Source of the DNA: Anaerolineaceae bacterium
GTDB taxonomy: Bacteria; Chloroflexota; Anaerolineae; Aggregatilineales; Phototrophicaceae
NCBI GenBank assembly: GCA_016124855.1
Contig: WGMX01000004.1
Span: forward strand, 62,001 to 126,000
DNA length: 64,000 nt
Reading direction: 5' to 3'
Below are positions 26,849 to 35,101 of this stretch, one piece after another. The notes beneath the pieces were generated by a model. The model saw nothing but the letters and a program-made list of their open reading frames with translations. It did no database searches and had not been told where the DNA came from. Both the position numbers and the translations under genes were made by a program. Positions within the stretch are counted from its first letter, which is position 1; each line of letters opens with the position of its first letter.

Positions 26849-28333
26849 TTATCCTTCGGTACCAACCTTATTCGCGCTGCAATCCGGTTGGAAAGTGAAT
26901 TTGTAAATCTTGGTGGCATCAAATGTCGGCCCATATGCCACCAGTGAGCCATTCTGAACTGCGGAAAGATAGTCACCTTGACCACTAGCGATATTGACAT
27001 AGTCAAACGTTGACTTGGCTTTTTTGACAGCTTTATTCACGATATCGAATGCTACCCTGAATGCTAACGGGTTACTACCATCTTGCCGGATGTCAATCAC
27101 TTCAATGTATTCATCAGGCACACAGTACACTGCAATTGGTGCGCCCAAATCATATCCATTGATTCTTCCATCTTTAATCTGTGCCACACTAACGGTTACG
27201 GTTTGTCCGCTGGCTGCCGCAGCGGCGAAAATTGCCCGCAGTTGTTCGAAATTTGACCATGTGTAAGTATGCCCGCCGAATGTAGCCGTTCCACCAGCCG
27301 GTGACATACCTGCCAATGTTGCTGCGGCAGCCGCGCCGACCGCCGGATCGTTAAAATGGAACTGCAAAGTATCGGTGCCTGCGCCGCCATCAATTGTCCC
27401 ACCGACGGTTGCGCCATCACCAATGTCAACGGTGTCGTTTCCGTCGCCAGCACTTATCGAGCCGCTGACGCTCCCATTGTTGACAATCATATCAGTTCCG
27501 ACTCCAGTAACAATGTTTGCGCTGACGCTCCCATCATTTGTTACACTGTTATTGCCATCACCTGCGTCAATCGAGCCGGTTACACTCCCGCTGTTATTGA
27601 TGGTGTCGGTTCCATTCCCTGAAGTAATGCCAGCGCCCACCGTACCACTATTGGTTACGTTATTGTTTCCATCACCGGCGTCGATAGTTCCATTAACGGT
27701 ACCGTTGTTTGTGACGTTGTCGTTCCCATTACCTGCATTGATATTGTTTACAGAACCTGTACTATTATTAGTGACCACATCATTACCACCGCCCGCGTCA
27801 ATCGTACCGCCTATCGTGCCATTGTTTGTGACCGTGTCATTCCCACCAGCAGTCGCATTATCGTCAGCGATAATGTCGTTGACCACAGTGCCGTTATTCG
27901 TGATATTGTCGTCACCGCTGCTGGTCACTGTTCCAGCGGCTTCGTCCCCATAGATGGTGCCAACCGTACCATTATTGGTGATGGTATCATTACCACCCGC
28001 GCCTGTGACGTAATCGCCGGAAATGGCAACATTTACAGTACCATTGTTAACAATTGTGTCATTGCCGCCATTACCTGCGCCTTTATTATCAGCTCCGCTA
28101 GTCTCACCATCTGCATCAATAAAATCGACCGTAACACCCGTCGCCACAGTGATATTGTCGTCTCCTAAATCACCATCAACTTGCGCATCGGGATTAGTAG
28201 GATTGACCGTACAATTTATGACATCATTGCCCGGAGTACCATCACAATCACCGGCTTGTGCGGCTAACAACCCACCGATGAGCAGTCCTAAACTCACAAC
28301 AACGATGATGACAACTAAAGGGTATCGTTTCAT
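26849..28333 (-). CDS. Exported NNGT-repeat protein, longer paralogue
   Basis: A 494-residue exported protein with the same plan as its neighbour: signal peptide, GCDGTPGNDVINCT block, NNGT-type repeats and the same C-terminal domain with YCVPDEYIEVIDIRQDGSNP. It has about ten repeats against five, with regular GNDxVTNNGTVxGxIDAGxG units. The extra 82 residues are therefore almost all repeat expansion. The Asn/Thr/Gly composition and signal suggest a cell-surface or matrix fibre. AAAGGG precedes the ATG, and separate terminators flank it. Confidence 0.75.
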   Translation of the reverse strand: MKRYPLVVIIVVVSLGLLIGGLLAAQAGDCDGTPGNDVINCTVNPTNPDAQVDGDLGDDNITVATGVTVDFIDADGETSGADNKGAGNGGNDTIVNNGTVNVAISGDYVTGAGGNDTITNNGTVGTIYGDEAAGTVTSSGDDNITNNGTVVNDIIADDNATAGGNDTVTNNGTIGGTIDAGGGNDVVTNNSTGSVNNINAGNGNDNVTNNGTVNGTIDAGDGNNNVTNSGTVGAGITSGNGTDTINNSGSVTGSIDAGDGNNSVTNDGSVSANIVTGVGTDMIVNNGSVSGSISAGDGNDTVDIGDGATVGGTIDGGAGTDTLQFHFNDPAVGAAAAATLAGMSPAGGTATFGGHTYTWSNFEQLRAIFAAAAASGQTVTVSVAQIKDGRINGYDLGAPIAVYCVPDEYIEVIDIRQDGSNPLAFRVAFDIVNKAVKKAKSTFDYVNIASGQGDYLSAVQNGSLVAYGPTFDATKIYKFTFQPDCSANKVGTEG

Positions 28334-28391
28334 AATGTTGCATCCCTTTTAATCAATTGACCAATTATTAAAATCGGTTATTAACCTTGCT

Positions 28392-28426
28392 CACAAATAA
28401 AAACCCACTGAGAATTTCAGTGGGTT
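28392..28426 (-). terminator. Intrinsic terminator after the MFS gene
   Basis: AACCCACTGA and TCAGTGGGTT form a 10-bp stem. On the minus strand TTTTTATTT follows. It lies about 55 bases beyond the MFS stop at 28480. Confidence 0.85.
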
Positions 28427-28479
28427 ATGCTCATTTGCAAAATTGTCCGGTAGCGAATTTGCCGATGCCCGTCGCCCAA

Positions 28480-29787
28480 TCAATCACCAGCCGCCGCTGG
28501 TTGGTTGAAGATCGTTGTCTGCTTCTTTGCCTCAGGGTCACGAACCCCATATTGGAATACCCATGCTGCCAACAAGCCCGTTACAATCGAGATGCTGAAG
28601 GTGGCTCCAAAGCCGAAGCTGTCGGCTAATGCACCGCCTATAAATGGAGCGAGTAAGGCAAACGGGGCAGTCAAAGTGTTCGCCAGTCCGATGTAAAGGG
28701 GTTTATGACTGCCGACACCGAAGGCTTGCGTAAAGGCCATTGCTACTGTCCACATTGATGCGTCGGCTAAACCAGCCAATGCATATATGACATAAAACCA
28801 GCCCACACTCGGTGCAGATATGGCCATTGCAGCAGCGAGGCTCATAATCAGCGCGCCAGAAACCAGAACGGTTCGGTGTCCCCAACGGTCACCAACCCAT
28901 CCCAAAAGAGGGCTTGCAACAGTCTTTGAAAGCAGCAGCACGCCGGTCAGAATTCCTGCCATTTGCTCGTTCATACCAAAATGTTTGACGGCATACAGTG
29001 TATAAAACGCTAGTGCCACGTTGGCGAATTGTGCCAGCGTACGCGCCGTCAGGAACCAGCGAAAGTTGACATCCTCTCGCAAAATTCCCCACATCTTGCG
29101 CCAGCCATAATCGACCTCCACGACATGGGGCATCTCAGGCGAGGTTTCCATTTCTTGGTCATGATGCGGTTCGCGCGTCACGCCCAAAAAAGCCATCGAG
29201 ATGAAAACGGTTACGCTGGTGATAAAAAAGCAGACGATATAGCCTTGAGGGAAGGGCATGTTCTTCAAGATGAATCCGGCTGCGACCGCGCCGACCGCTG
29301 CGGTTAAGTTAGCTACGCCGGACTGCGTGCCGTAAAAAGTCCCAATTCGGTTCTTAGGCATCACCTTGGCGATCATGCTTTGCCATGCATTTGCCGCCAA
29401 TCCACCGCCTAAAGCGAAGATCAATACCATCAGAACCGTCAGCACCAACGCCAATTGTTCGCCCAGAAAAGGCAGCAGTATGGCAATCAACATCAAGCCG
29501 ACAAACGGCCAACGTTCATGTAGGGTCATCCACATCACAAACGGTTTATACTGCTTCATCTTCGAAACACGACTTGCTGTAAACAACTGTGGAAGCTGCC
29601 AACCAATCGCGTGAAAAGACGTAATCAAACCGATTAATAAGGTTGAAGCGTGAAGACTGTTCAAAAACAGGGGTATCACAGTCACAAATGAGGCCAGCCC
29701 CAGAACCCCTACGCCATAGAAAGCCGCATCCAATACGTTGACGGTAAAATTAAACCGAACATTCTTCCGAATCTCGTCTTGCCACAT
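28480..29787 (-). CDS. Major facilitator superfamily transporter
   Basis: A 435-residue MFS permease with about 12 hydrophobic helices in two halves and a longer central cytosolic loop near EPHHDQEMETSPEMPHVVEV. The loop between helices 8 and 9 contains GWVGDRWGHRTVLV, a clear copy of the MFS A-motif (GxxxDRxGRR). The matching N-terminal motif is degenerate (ASRVSKMKQYKPF). The substrate is not predictable. The ATG at 29787 is preferred to a TTG at 29814 because TGGGGAT precedes it. It diverges from the arginine-cluster leader, which starts about 160 bases away. Confidence 0.85.
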   Translation of the reverse strand: MWQDEIRKNVRFNFTVNVLDAAFYGVGVLGLASFVTVIPLFLNSLHASTLLIGLITSFHAIGWQLPQLFTASRVSKMKQYKPFVMWMTLHERWPFVGLMLIAILLPFLGEQLALVLTVLMVLIFALGGGLAANAWQSMIAKVMPKNRIGTFYGTQSGVANLTAAVGAVAAGFILKNMPFPQGYIVCFFITSVTVFISMAFLGVTREPHHDQEMETSPEMPHVVEVDYGWRKMWGILREDVNFRWFLTARTLAQFANVALAFYTLYAVKHFGMNEQMAGILTGVLLLSKTVASPLLGWVGDRWGHRTVLVSGALIMSLAAAMAISAPSVGWFYVIYALAGLADASMWTVAMAFTQAFGVGSHKPLYIGLANTLTAPFALLAPFIGGALADSFGFGATFSISIVTGLLAAWVFQYGVRDPEAKKQTTIFNQPAAAGD

Positions 29788-29949
29788 AAAAATCCCCAGA
29801 CTATCGACATTCAAATTTTATCACGCAGGCATCCGCGCGGTATTACTTGGCCTTAAAGCGTGTCTTAATGGTTTCCGCGTAAATGATGGCGGTACTTTCC
29901 CTAAGAACGACTTTGATGATTTTCATCATAAAATTCTTACACAAAATCG

Positions 29950-29978
29950 TTGACTTTTGAGGGTATATTGCTTAAACT
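29950..29978 (+). promoter_or_regulatory. Predicted promoter of the arginine cluster
   Basis: TTGACT at 29950-29955 and TAAACT at 29973-29978 are separated by 17 bases, a good sigma-70-type spacing. Transcription would begin near 29985, just before the leader ORF at 30012. It lies in the divergent gap between the MFS gene and the arginine cluster. Confidence 0.55.
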
Positions 29979-30011
29979 TTCCGTTATCGTCTCATTAACG
30001 GATTTGATTTG

Positions 30012-30101
30012 ATGATTATCGCTATCGGCACAACACTGCGTCGTCGCAGCCGTCGTCCGCAGACCAAAGAGGTCATGCAGGGATTTTTGTGCTGGTCGTA
30101 A
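30012..30101 (+). CDS. 29-residue Arg-rich leader peptide
   Basis: The ORF encodes MIIAIGTTLRRRSRRPQ, then TKEVMQGFLCWS and TAA. Codons 10-12, 14 and 15 are all Arg (CGT CGT CGC, CGT CGT), five Arg codons in six positions. It begins about 27 bases after a predicted start of transcription and ends 37 bases before the stem of an intrinsic terminator, upstream of the gene run containing argC, argB, argD, argJ and carA. A weak CGGA precedes the ATG by about 9 bases. Position and codon content fit a leader peptide whose translation senses charged tRNA-Arg. The peptide itself needs no function. Conservation could not be tested here. Confidence 0.6.
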   Translation: MIIAIGTTLRRRSRRPQTKEVMQGFLCWS

Positions 30102-30148
30102 AGCGACGTTGAAACACGAACCAGATTGCAAAGAATTCCCCTGACCTC
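30069..30148 (+). promoter_or_regulatory. Candidate antiterminator pairing of an Arg attenuator
   Basis: GAGGT (30069-30073) can pair with ACCTC (30144-30148), and CAGGG (30078-30082) with CCCTG (30139-30143), ten base pairs with a four-base bulge. This uses almost the whole 5' arm of the terminator at 30138-30165, so the two structures exclude each other. A competing small hairpin, GACC (30062-30065) with GGTC (30071-30074), would hide the antiterminator strand. A ribosome held on Arg codons 14-15 would cover GACC and free it. Confidence 0.55.
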
Positions 30149-30172
30149 TGAATGGAGGTTGGGGGTTTTTGT
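30138..30172 (+). terminator. Intrinsic terminator in the arginine-cluster leader
   Basis: CCCCTGACCTC (30138-30148) pairs with GAGGTTGGGGG (30155-30165) over 11 positions including two G-U pairs, with a six-base loop and a TTTTTGTTGT tail. It lies in front of the first structural gene instead of behind one, the position expected of an attenuator. Confidence 0.85.
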
Positions 30173-30193
30173 TGTATGGGGTTATCGGAGCGA

Positions 30194-31609
30194 ATGATTG
30201 TGTTAGGATCGACCGAAGCAGCATCGAAAATAAAGAAACGGATAGCTTCCTTAATGCCGCGTGACAATGGCTATCAATTCGTGGTCTATGCGGATAGCTG
30301 TTCAGGCATCGCGGGCTTTTTGCATGAGTCGACTTTTGCCTCGGTCAACGCGGTCATTCAACAACTTGACCCTCAACCGGAGTTTATCTGTTTTCCGGGG
30401 GATGAAATTCGCGGCCTAGTTGCCGATGAGGGGGCATTGCGCGATCAATGGCGCTATTGGTTTGAACATGAGATGGCTTTGCACGATTTTCAAGCGATTC
30501 CGGTCTACCATACAACAGCTAACCATACGACTTATGATGAAGCAAGTGAGGCGATCTACCGTGAGGTGATGTGCCATCTGCCCCAAAATGGCCCGAGCGG
30601 GCAAGAGTCATTGACATACTTTGTGCGAAATGGCGATTTGCTGATGATTTTCGTCAATACACTGTGGTCAGGGCTAGGTGGCGAAGGAACCGTTGAAACG
30701 ACTTGGCTTGACGAAACTTTAAAGGCTCATGCTGATGCACGGTTTAAGTTTGTTTTCGGGCATCATCCGGTTTTTCCGGTGAATGGTTTTTCCGGCAGCT
30801 ATCAGCGCGAAATTGAGCATGAGAACGGGAAAATCTTTTGGGATGTTTTGGTAAGCCACAAAGTGAATGCTTACTTTTGCAGTCACATTCTGGCGTTTGA
30901 TGTTCAAGTGCATCAGGGAGTGTTGCAAGTTTTGACGGCTGGTGCTGGCACAGCCCATCGGATGCCTGAAGGTGTTGAATATTTGCATTGTGTTCAAGCC
31001 GCCGTTGATAGCCAAGGACTGCGCTATCAGGTGTTGGATACGGACGGCGAGATACGCGAATGGTTGTCGTGGCCTCTAGTTTTACCCTCATCAAGCGAAT
31101 GGTCATCCCTCGATCAAGGAGTCTTTCCTAATCCGATAAACTGTAAACCTGAAAAAGACGAAGCGCTTGTCGTCGTCCTTGAGTTTATAGGTACAGTTTT
31201 CGCACAAGCAGAAATCCAGCCCACTCAAACGCTGCTCACTGTCTGGGAAGATCAACAGAATCTCCCTCAATTATGGATTGGCGTTGGCTATGATCAGAAG
31301 TTTGTAGTGAAAATGAGTCCCAGTGTTGGGCGTAGTCCACATATGTGGATTGGTCCGTACATTGATTTGAGCAAACCGTTTCGCATCCAAGTTGCCCTTC
31401 ATGGCGGCATGGGTGCGGGTGGCATTATGTGGCGTTGGGACGATCAATCACCGTGGACTTCATTGGATGGCATATCCTATTGGGGCGCAGAACGTTTAAA
31501 CTGGGGTAAATATTGGAGTATTGGTCACGGACAACGAGGTTCGGCTGATACGCCTTTTACATCGCATAACTTGAATCTTAAATGGCATATGCAGTTGTCG
31601 AGCCTATAG
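30194..31609 (+). CDS. Calcineurin-like phosphoesterase homologue with altered metal sites
   Basis: About 471 residues. The N-terminal 280 residues follow the order of calcineurin-type phosphoesterase motifs, but most metal motifs are changed. DxH is ADSCSG, GDxxxxG is present as PGDEIRGLV, GNHE is ANHTTYD, GHHPVF is kept and GHxH is CSHILAFD. The C-terminal 190 residues (MWIGPYIDLSKP, GGIMWRWDDQSPW) look like a separate beta-sandwich. Catalysis by the usual two-metal route is doubtful. ATGs at 30176 and 30194 are both possible; GGAG lies 3 bases before the latter. First gene after the leader terminator and 33 bases before argC, hence probably co-regulated with it. Confidence 0.65.
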   Translation: MIVLGSTEAASKIKKRIASLMPRDNGYQFVVYADSCSGIAGFLHESTFASVNAVIQQLDPQPEFICFPGDEIRGLVADEGALRDQWRYWFEHEMALHDFQAIPVYHTTANHTTYDEASEAIYREVMCHLPQNGPSGQESLTYFVRNGDLLMIFVNTLWSGLGGEGTVETTWLDETLKAHADARFKFVFGHHPVFPVNGFSGSYQREIEHENGKIFWDVLVSHKVNAYFCSHILAFDVQVHQGVLQVLTAGAGTAHRMPEGVEYLHCVQAAVDSQGLRYQVLDTDGEIREWLSWPLVLPSSSEWSSLDQGVFPNPINCKPEKDEALVVVLEFIGTVFAQAEIQPTQTLLTVWEDQQNLPQLWIGVGYDQKFVVKMSPSVGRSPHMWIGPYIDLSKPFRIQVALHGGMGAGGIMWRWDDQSPWTSLDGISYWGAERLNWGKYWSIGHGQRGSADTPFTSHNLNLKWHMQLSSL

Positions 31610-31642
31610 CGCCCGTCAACAAAGCATATTAGAGGAGTAATA

Positions 31643-32647
31643 ATGACTGAGAAAATCAAAGTGGGTGTGTATGGTGCATCGGGTTATGCGGGGCAGGACG
31701 CGGTTGAAATCCTTGCCAAGCATCCGAATGTCGCGTTGGTTTTTGGCACGAGCAGCACATACGCGGGGCAGCCGATTCCCTTTACCAATCTGACTTACAT
31801 CCCACCAGATCAGGCGGATTTGAACGCAGTTGATGCGGTGATTCTCGGTTTGCCGCACAAAGCCTCGGCACCAATGGCGGCGAAGGCTCATGCTGCGGGC
31901 AAAAAGGTGGTTGACCTTTCGGCTGATTTGCGCCTCGATACGCCCGAAGTCTATTCCAAGTGGTACGGTGGCACACATCCCAATCCTGAACTACTGCCCA
32001 CACCCTATGGCTTACCCGAATTTAATCGTGACAAGATCAAAGATGCAGACATCATCGCCGCGCCGGGATGTTATCCAACGACGACTCTTTTAGGTGTTGC
32101 GCCCGTTTTGCGACACGATTGGTTAGTGGATGATGCGCCGATTATCGTCGATGCCAAGTCAGGTGTATCCGGTGCAGGACGTGAACCGAAACCAAACCTG
32201 CACTTTGTTGAAGTCTATGGTAATTTCTCACCCTATAATCCGGGGCGAGTTCATCGTCACACTGGCGAAATTGAGCAGGAAATGCATAAGCTCAATCCCA
32301 AAGCGGGCTTATTGATCTTTACACCGCATTTGCTTCCGGTTGATCGTGGCCTCATGGCGAGTATTTACGTGACACTCAAGCCAGAATTTTCGGCACAGAA
32401 TGCCCAAGCCCTTTATGAAGAAACCTATGGCTCTGAACCGCTGGTCAAAGTCTTGCCTGCGGGTCAACAAGCCACGCTCAAGCATGTCGTTCGCACCAAT
32501 GGCGCGGCAATCAGTTTGACTCCGGTGACTGATCGCTATCTGCATATTACCAGCGTTACCGATAACCTGCGGAAAGGTGCATCGGGACAGGCTGTTCAAT
32601 GCCTCAATCTCATGTACGGTTGGCCTGAAACTACTGGCTTGCTCTGA
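31643..32647 (+). CDS. argC: N-acetyl-gamma-glutamyl-phosphate reductase
   Basis: A 334-residue ArgC, which reduces N-acetylglutamyl phosphate to the semialdehyde with NADPH in arginine synthesis. Visible are the Rossmann loop YGASGYAG (10-17), LGLPHKAS, DLSADLRL and the catalytic Cys143 in APGCYPT. His in FTPHLLPVDRGL is the usual partner residue. Length is typical. GAGGAG lies before the ATG. It follows the phosphoesterase-like gene by 33 bases and is the first recognised arginine gene behind the candidate attenuator. Confidence 0.97.
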   Translation: MTEKIKVGVYGASGYAGQDAVEILAKHPNVALVFGTSSTYAGQPIPFTNLTYIPPDQADLNAVDAVILGLPHKASAPMAAKAHAAGKKVVDLSADLRLDTPEVYSKWYGGTHPNPELLPTPYGLPEFNRDKIKDADIIAAPGCYPTTTLLGVAPVLRHDWLVDDAPIIVDAKSGVSGAGREPKPNLHFVEVYGNFSPYNPGRVHRHTGEIEQEMHKLNPKAGLLIFTPHLLPVDRGLMASIYVTLKPEFSAQNAQALYEETYGSEPLVKVLPAGQQATLKHVVRTNGAAISLTPVTDRYLHITSVTDNLRKGASGQAVQCLNLMYGWPETTGLL

Positions 32648-32660
32648 TTTCTCCGTATTG

Positions 32661-32681
32661 CTCTGTGTCTCGGTGGTTAAA
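32661..32681. repeat. CTCTGTGTCTCGGTGG repeat between argC and the EamA gene
   Basis: CTCTGTGTCTCGGTGGTTAA ends about 21 bases before the next ATG. It is one of four such copies inside the arginine cluster. Confidence 0.7.
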
Positions 32682-32701
32682 TTGATTTGGATGGTCTTGG
32701 A

Positions 32702-33559
32702 ATGACTCTCGCTCCTGAAATAGCCGTAATCGTTTTTGGCCTGCTGGCTTCGATGTCATGGGGTACAGCCGACTTTAACGGTGGACTTGCCTCACGCCGG
32801 TTGCCAGCCGTTGCAGTCGTGGCACTGGCGCATCTATTGGGCTTGCTTCTGTTGTTTGGACTAGCCATCGTTACGCAGGAAACTGTTCCTTCCTATATGG
32901 ATTTCGTTTGGGGCGCTCTAGCAGGTCTAGCAGGTGCGGTGGGTCTCGTTTCTTTTTATCAAGCGCTCTCTTATGGGCGAATGGGTATCGCCGCGCCTCT
33001 AGTCGCAGTTCTGGCAACATCCATACCACTGATAGTAGGTATCCTTTCGGCAGGTTTACCACCACCGGTTCAACTGTTCGGTTTCGGCATCGGCTTAATA
33101 AGTCTCGTGCTTGTATCCTACTCAGATGGTCGCTTGCCCGATCAACGTACTTTGTTATTGGCGTTATCCGGCGGAATTGGATTTGGTGCGTTTTTGATCC
33201 TAATCCATAAAGTCGAGTCACAGGCGGTTTTTTGGCCGCTAGTAGCAGCACGTGCCGCTTCTTCGTTGATACTGCTGTTGATTGCCCGTTTTATGCGCTT
33301 GAACCTGCGTCCAAGTGATGGCCGCCATTTGTTCACAGTGATTATGGCGGGACTTCTCGACATTGTCGGCAACATTTTTTTCATGCTGGCTTCCCGTGCT
33401 GGACGCTTAGACATCGCCGCTGTACTGTCGTCACTCTATCCTGCCATGACGGTATTTCTAGCGTGGGTGTTCTTAAAAGAGCGCTTAACCCGTGTCCAAA
33501 TCGTAGGTATCGTCGCGGCTCTGGTCGCCATCGCCCTTATTTCATTACCAACATCTTAG
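32702..33559 (+). CDS. EamA/DMT family transporter
   Basis: A 285-residue membrane protein with ten predicted helices in two EamA repeats (first about 10-140, second about 150-285). SMSWGTADFNGGLASRR and VSFYQALSYGRMGIAAPLVAV match the ends of the first repeat, and SLYPAMTVFLAWVFLKERLT is the diagnostic last-helix motif of the second. DMT carriers export or import amino acids and other metabolites; its place between argC and argB makes an arginine-related or amino-acid substrate attractive, but this is context only. The ATG at 32702 is used; a TTG at 32687 is possible. Confidence 0.88.
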   Translation: MTLAPEIAVIVFGLLASMSWGTADFNGGLASRRLPAVAVVALAHLLGLLLLFGLAIVTQETVPSYMDFVWGALAGLAGAVGLVSFYQALSYGRMGIAAPLVAVLATSIPLIVGILSAGLPPPVQLFGFGIGLISLVLVSYSDGRLPDQRTLLLALSGGIGFGAFLILIHKVESQAVFWPLVAARAASSLILLLIARFMRLNLRPSDGRHLFTVIMAGLLDIVGNIFFMLASRAGRLDIAAVLSSLYPAMTVFLAWVFLKERLTRVQIVGIVAALVAIALISLPTS

Positions 33560-33560
33560 T

Positions 33561-33580
33561 TTCTTTGTGCCTTTGTGGTA
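33561..33580. repeat. CTTTGTGCCTTTGTGG repeat before argB
   Basis: TTCTTTGTGCCTTTGTGGTA starts directly after the EamA stop and ends 18 bases before the argB ATG. Confidence 0.7.
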
Positions 33581-33598
33581 GAAAATTCTGGAGTTCTC

Positions 33599-34342
33599 AT
33601 GCAACCAACGCTCGTCAAAGTCAGCGGTCATGAATTGGATGATCCTGCTTACTTAACCGAATTTGCCGCTGCCATCAAATCTCTGAACACACCGACGGTT
33701 GTGGTTCACGGCGGCGGTGCGGAAATCACCGCCATGCAAAAGGTGATGGGCATCGAACCACGTTACTTGGACGGTGTTCGCATTACCGACCGTGACTCGC
33801 TCCGAATTGCCGAGATGGTGATGTCTGGTTCGGTCAACAAGCGCCTTGTGCGCTGTTTGCTCAATGCTGGACTAGATGCGTTCGGCATGTCGGGCGTGGA
33901 TCGTGGATTGGTTCGGGCGCGGCAGATGCAGGTCGCAGGGCAGGATATGGGCTTTACGGGCGAAGTGGTTTCAGTTCGTGGTGAGGTGGTTTTGAGCCTG
34001 CTTGAGCAAGGAATCACACCCGTGATTTCGCCCGTTTCACTCGGCGAAGAAACCAACTTCAACGTCAATGCAGATCATGTTGCGGGCGCACTTGCGGCAG
34101 CTATCAATGCCAACCGCGTAGTGTTCCTAACCAACGTCGAAGGTGTTTTAGTCGATAGTGAAGTTGTCCCGACGCTTTCGCCTGAACAAACCCAAAAGCT
34201 GATTGGCAACGGTACAATTTTTGGTGGCATGATCCCGAAGGTGAAAACGGCCTTACATGCCCTCGAAACAGGTGTCCACAGCGCGGTCATCACCAATCTC
34301 AAAGGTCTAGCCTCGCAAGGCGGGACGGTCTTTGCCAAATAA
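33599..34342 (+). CDS. argB: Acetylglutamate kinase
   Basis: A 247-residue kinase of the amino-acid kinase family that phosphorylates N-acetylglutamate. Motifs: TLVKVSGHEL at the N terminus (the usual form is IKxGG), the substrate loop VVHGGGAEI, GVRITD, the NAG-binding stretch NFNVNADHVAGALAAA and the ATP-site segment FLTNVEGVL, then GGMIPKVKTA. The length is at the short end for the family and the N-terminal arginine-sensing helix of hexameric enzymes is absent, so feedback inhibition by arginine may be weak. That fits control at the transcript level. The ATG at 33599 follows GGAG by 6 bases. Confidence 0.95.
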   Translation: MQPTLVKVSGHELDDPAYLTEFAAAIKSLNTPTVVVHGGGAEITAMQKVMGIEPRYLDGVRITDRDSLRIAEMVMSGSVNKRLVRCLLNAGLDAFGMSGVDRGLVRARQMQVAGQDMGFTGEVVSVRGEVVLSLLEQGITPVISPVSLGEETNFNVNADHVAGALAAAINANRVVFLTNVEGVLVDSEVVPTLSPEQTQKLIGNGTIFGGMIPKVKTALHALETGVHSAVITNLKGLASQGGTVFAK

Positions 34343-34350
34343 CACATTCG

Positions 34351-34376
34351 TAGGGACACGATATATCGTGTCCGTC
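34351..34376. repeat. GTAGGG palindrome after argB
   Basis: GGACACGATATATCGTGTCC (34354-34373) is a perfect 20-base palindrome directly preceded by GTA. It lies 10 bases past the argB stop and 26 before the next ATG. Confidence 0.8.
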
Positions 34377-34401
34377 TGGAAATTTTGACGGAGCAATCGT
34401 T

Positions 34402-35034
34402 ATGGCGCTCGAAATGCGTTATCAGTCAGTACCCGGAACATGGAAGTGGATACCTCAGCCCCAAAAAGCGGCTGATAACAATTCGATGTTCGCCTTTCTG
34501 GCTGCCGAACAACCGCCGCCGCAGCCGACTCCGGTTTGGCCGCCGCGTCTGGAAACGCAGCCGACTATCACGCCCGCCGGAGCCGATTTTGGCGCGGAAC
34601 TCTTGAATCTCATTCGTGAAACGTCCGGCCTTGCTCAACGCAACTGCTACCTCGGTCATTATTGGGATATTCTTCACTATCTACTGGCCGAACGTCGTCG
34701 CGCCGGAGAAGCGGGGCGCGGTATTGATTGGGCCAGTCGTGCCATCGTTGGCGGTGATGAGTTACAGGGCATTAAGTTTAACGGCACATCGATTTTTTTC
34801 CTGCCTCATGCCGAATTGCAAACCACTTGCTACCATCTCAATCAGGTGAAACCGGAACAGCTTGCTGAACACTACGATGTTCAAGCCATGATTCGCTTAG
34901 GTGTTTACCACAGCATTTCCCTGCTTGGCAAAGAGAAAATTTTTGCCGAAATCTGGCACGCGTTTGACCGCCTGCGGACGTTCTATTTGGATGTTGCCGC
35001 CCATGAAGAAGGTGTTATTGCCTATATGTCGTGA
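34402..35034 (+). CDS. DUF1877-like protein
   Basis: A 210-residue cytosolic protein. After a variable Pro-rich segment (about 40-60), the body resembles DUF1877 proteins: YLGHYWDILHYLLAERR corresponds to the WxxLHYLLTG motif, then DELQGIKFNGTSIFFLPHAEL, and the end FDRLRTFYLDVAAHEEGVIAY matches the family's last helix pair. The function of the family is unknown. It lies between argB and an HNH-like gene in the same orientation with gaps of 59 and 67 bases, so it is probably carried on the arginine transcript. The family call is moderately sure. Confidence 0.6.
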   Translation: MALEMRYQSVPGTWKWIPQPQKAADNNSMFAFLAAEQPPPQPTPVWPPRLETQPTITPAGADFGAELLNLIRETSGLAQRNCYLGHYWDILHYLLAERRRAGEAGRGIDWASRAIVGGDELQGIKFNGTSIFFLPHAELQTTCYHLNQVKPEQLAEHYDVQAMIRLGVYHSISLLGKEKIFAEIWHAFDRLRTFYLDVAAHEEGVIAYMS

Positions 35035-35101
35035 TGTAAAATAAGGTACACAAACATCACGCTGTTTGTGCGTTCGTAAACGAGCCGATTGAGGTGAGGT
35101 T

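Noticed and set aside
30012..30101. Leader peptide read as a Trp or Cys sensor because it ends LCWS.
   Set aside because: There is a single Trp and a single Cys codon, both after the pairing region, against five clustered Arg codons before it and arginine genes downstream.
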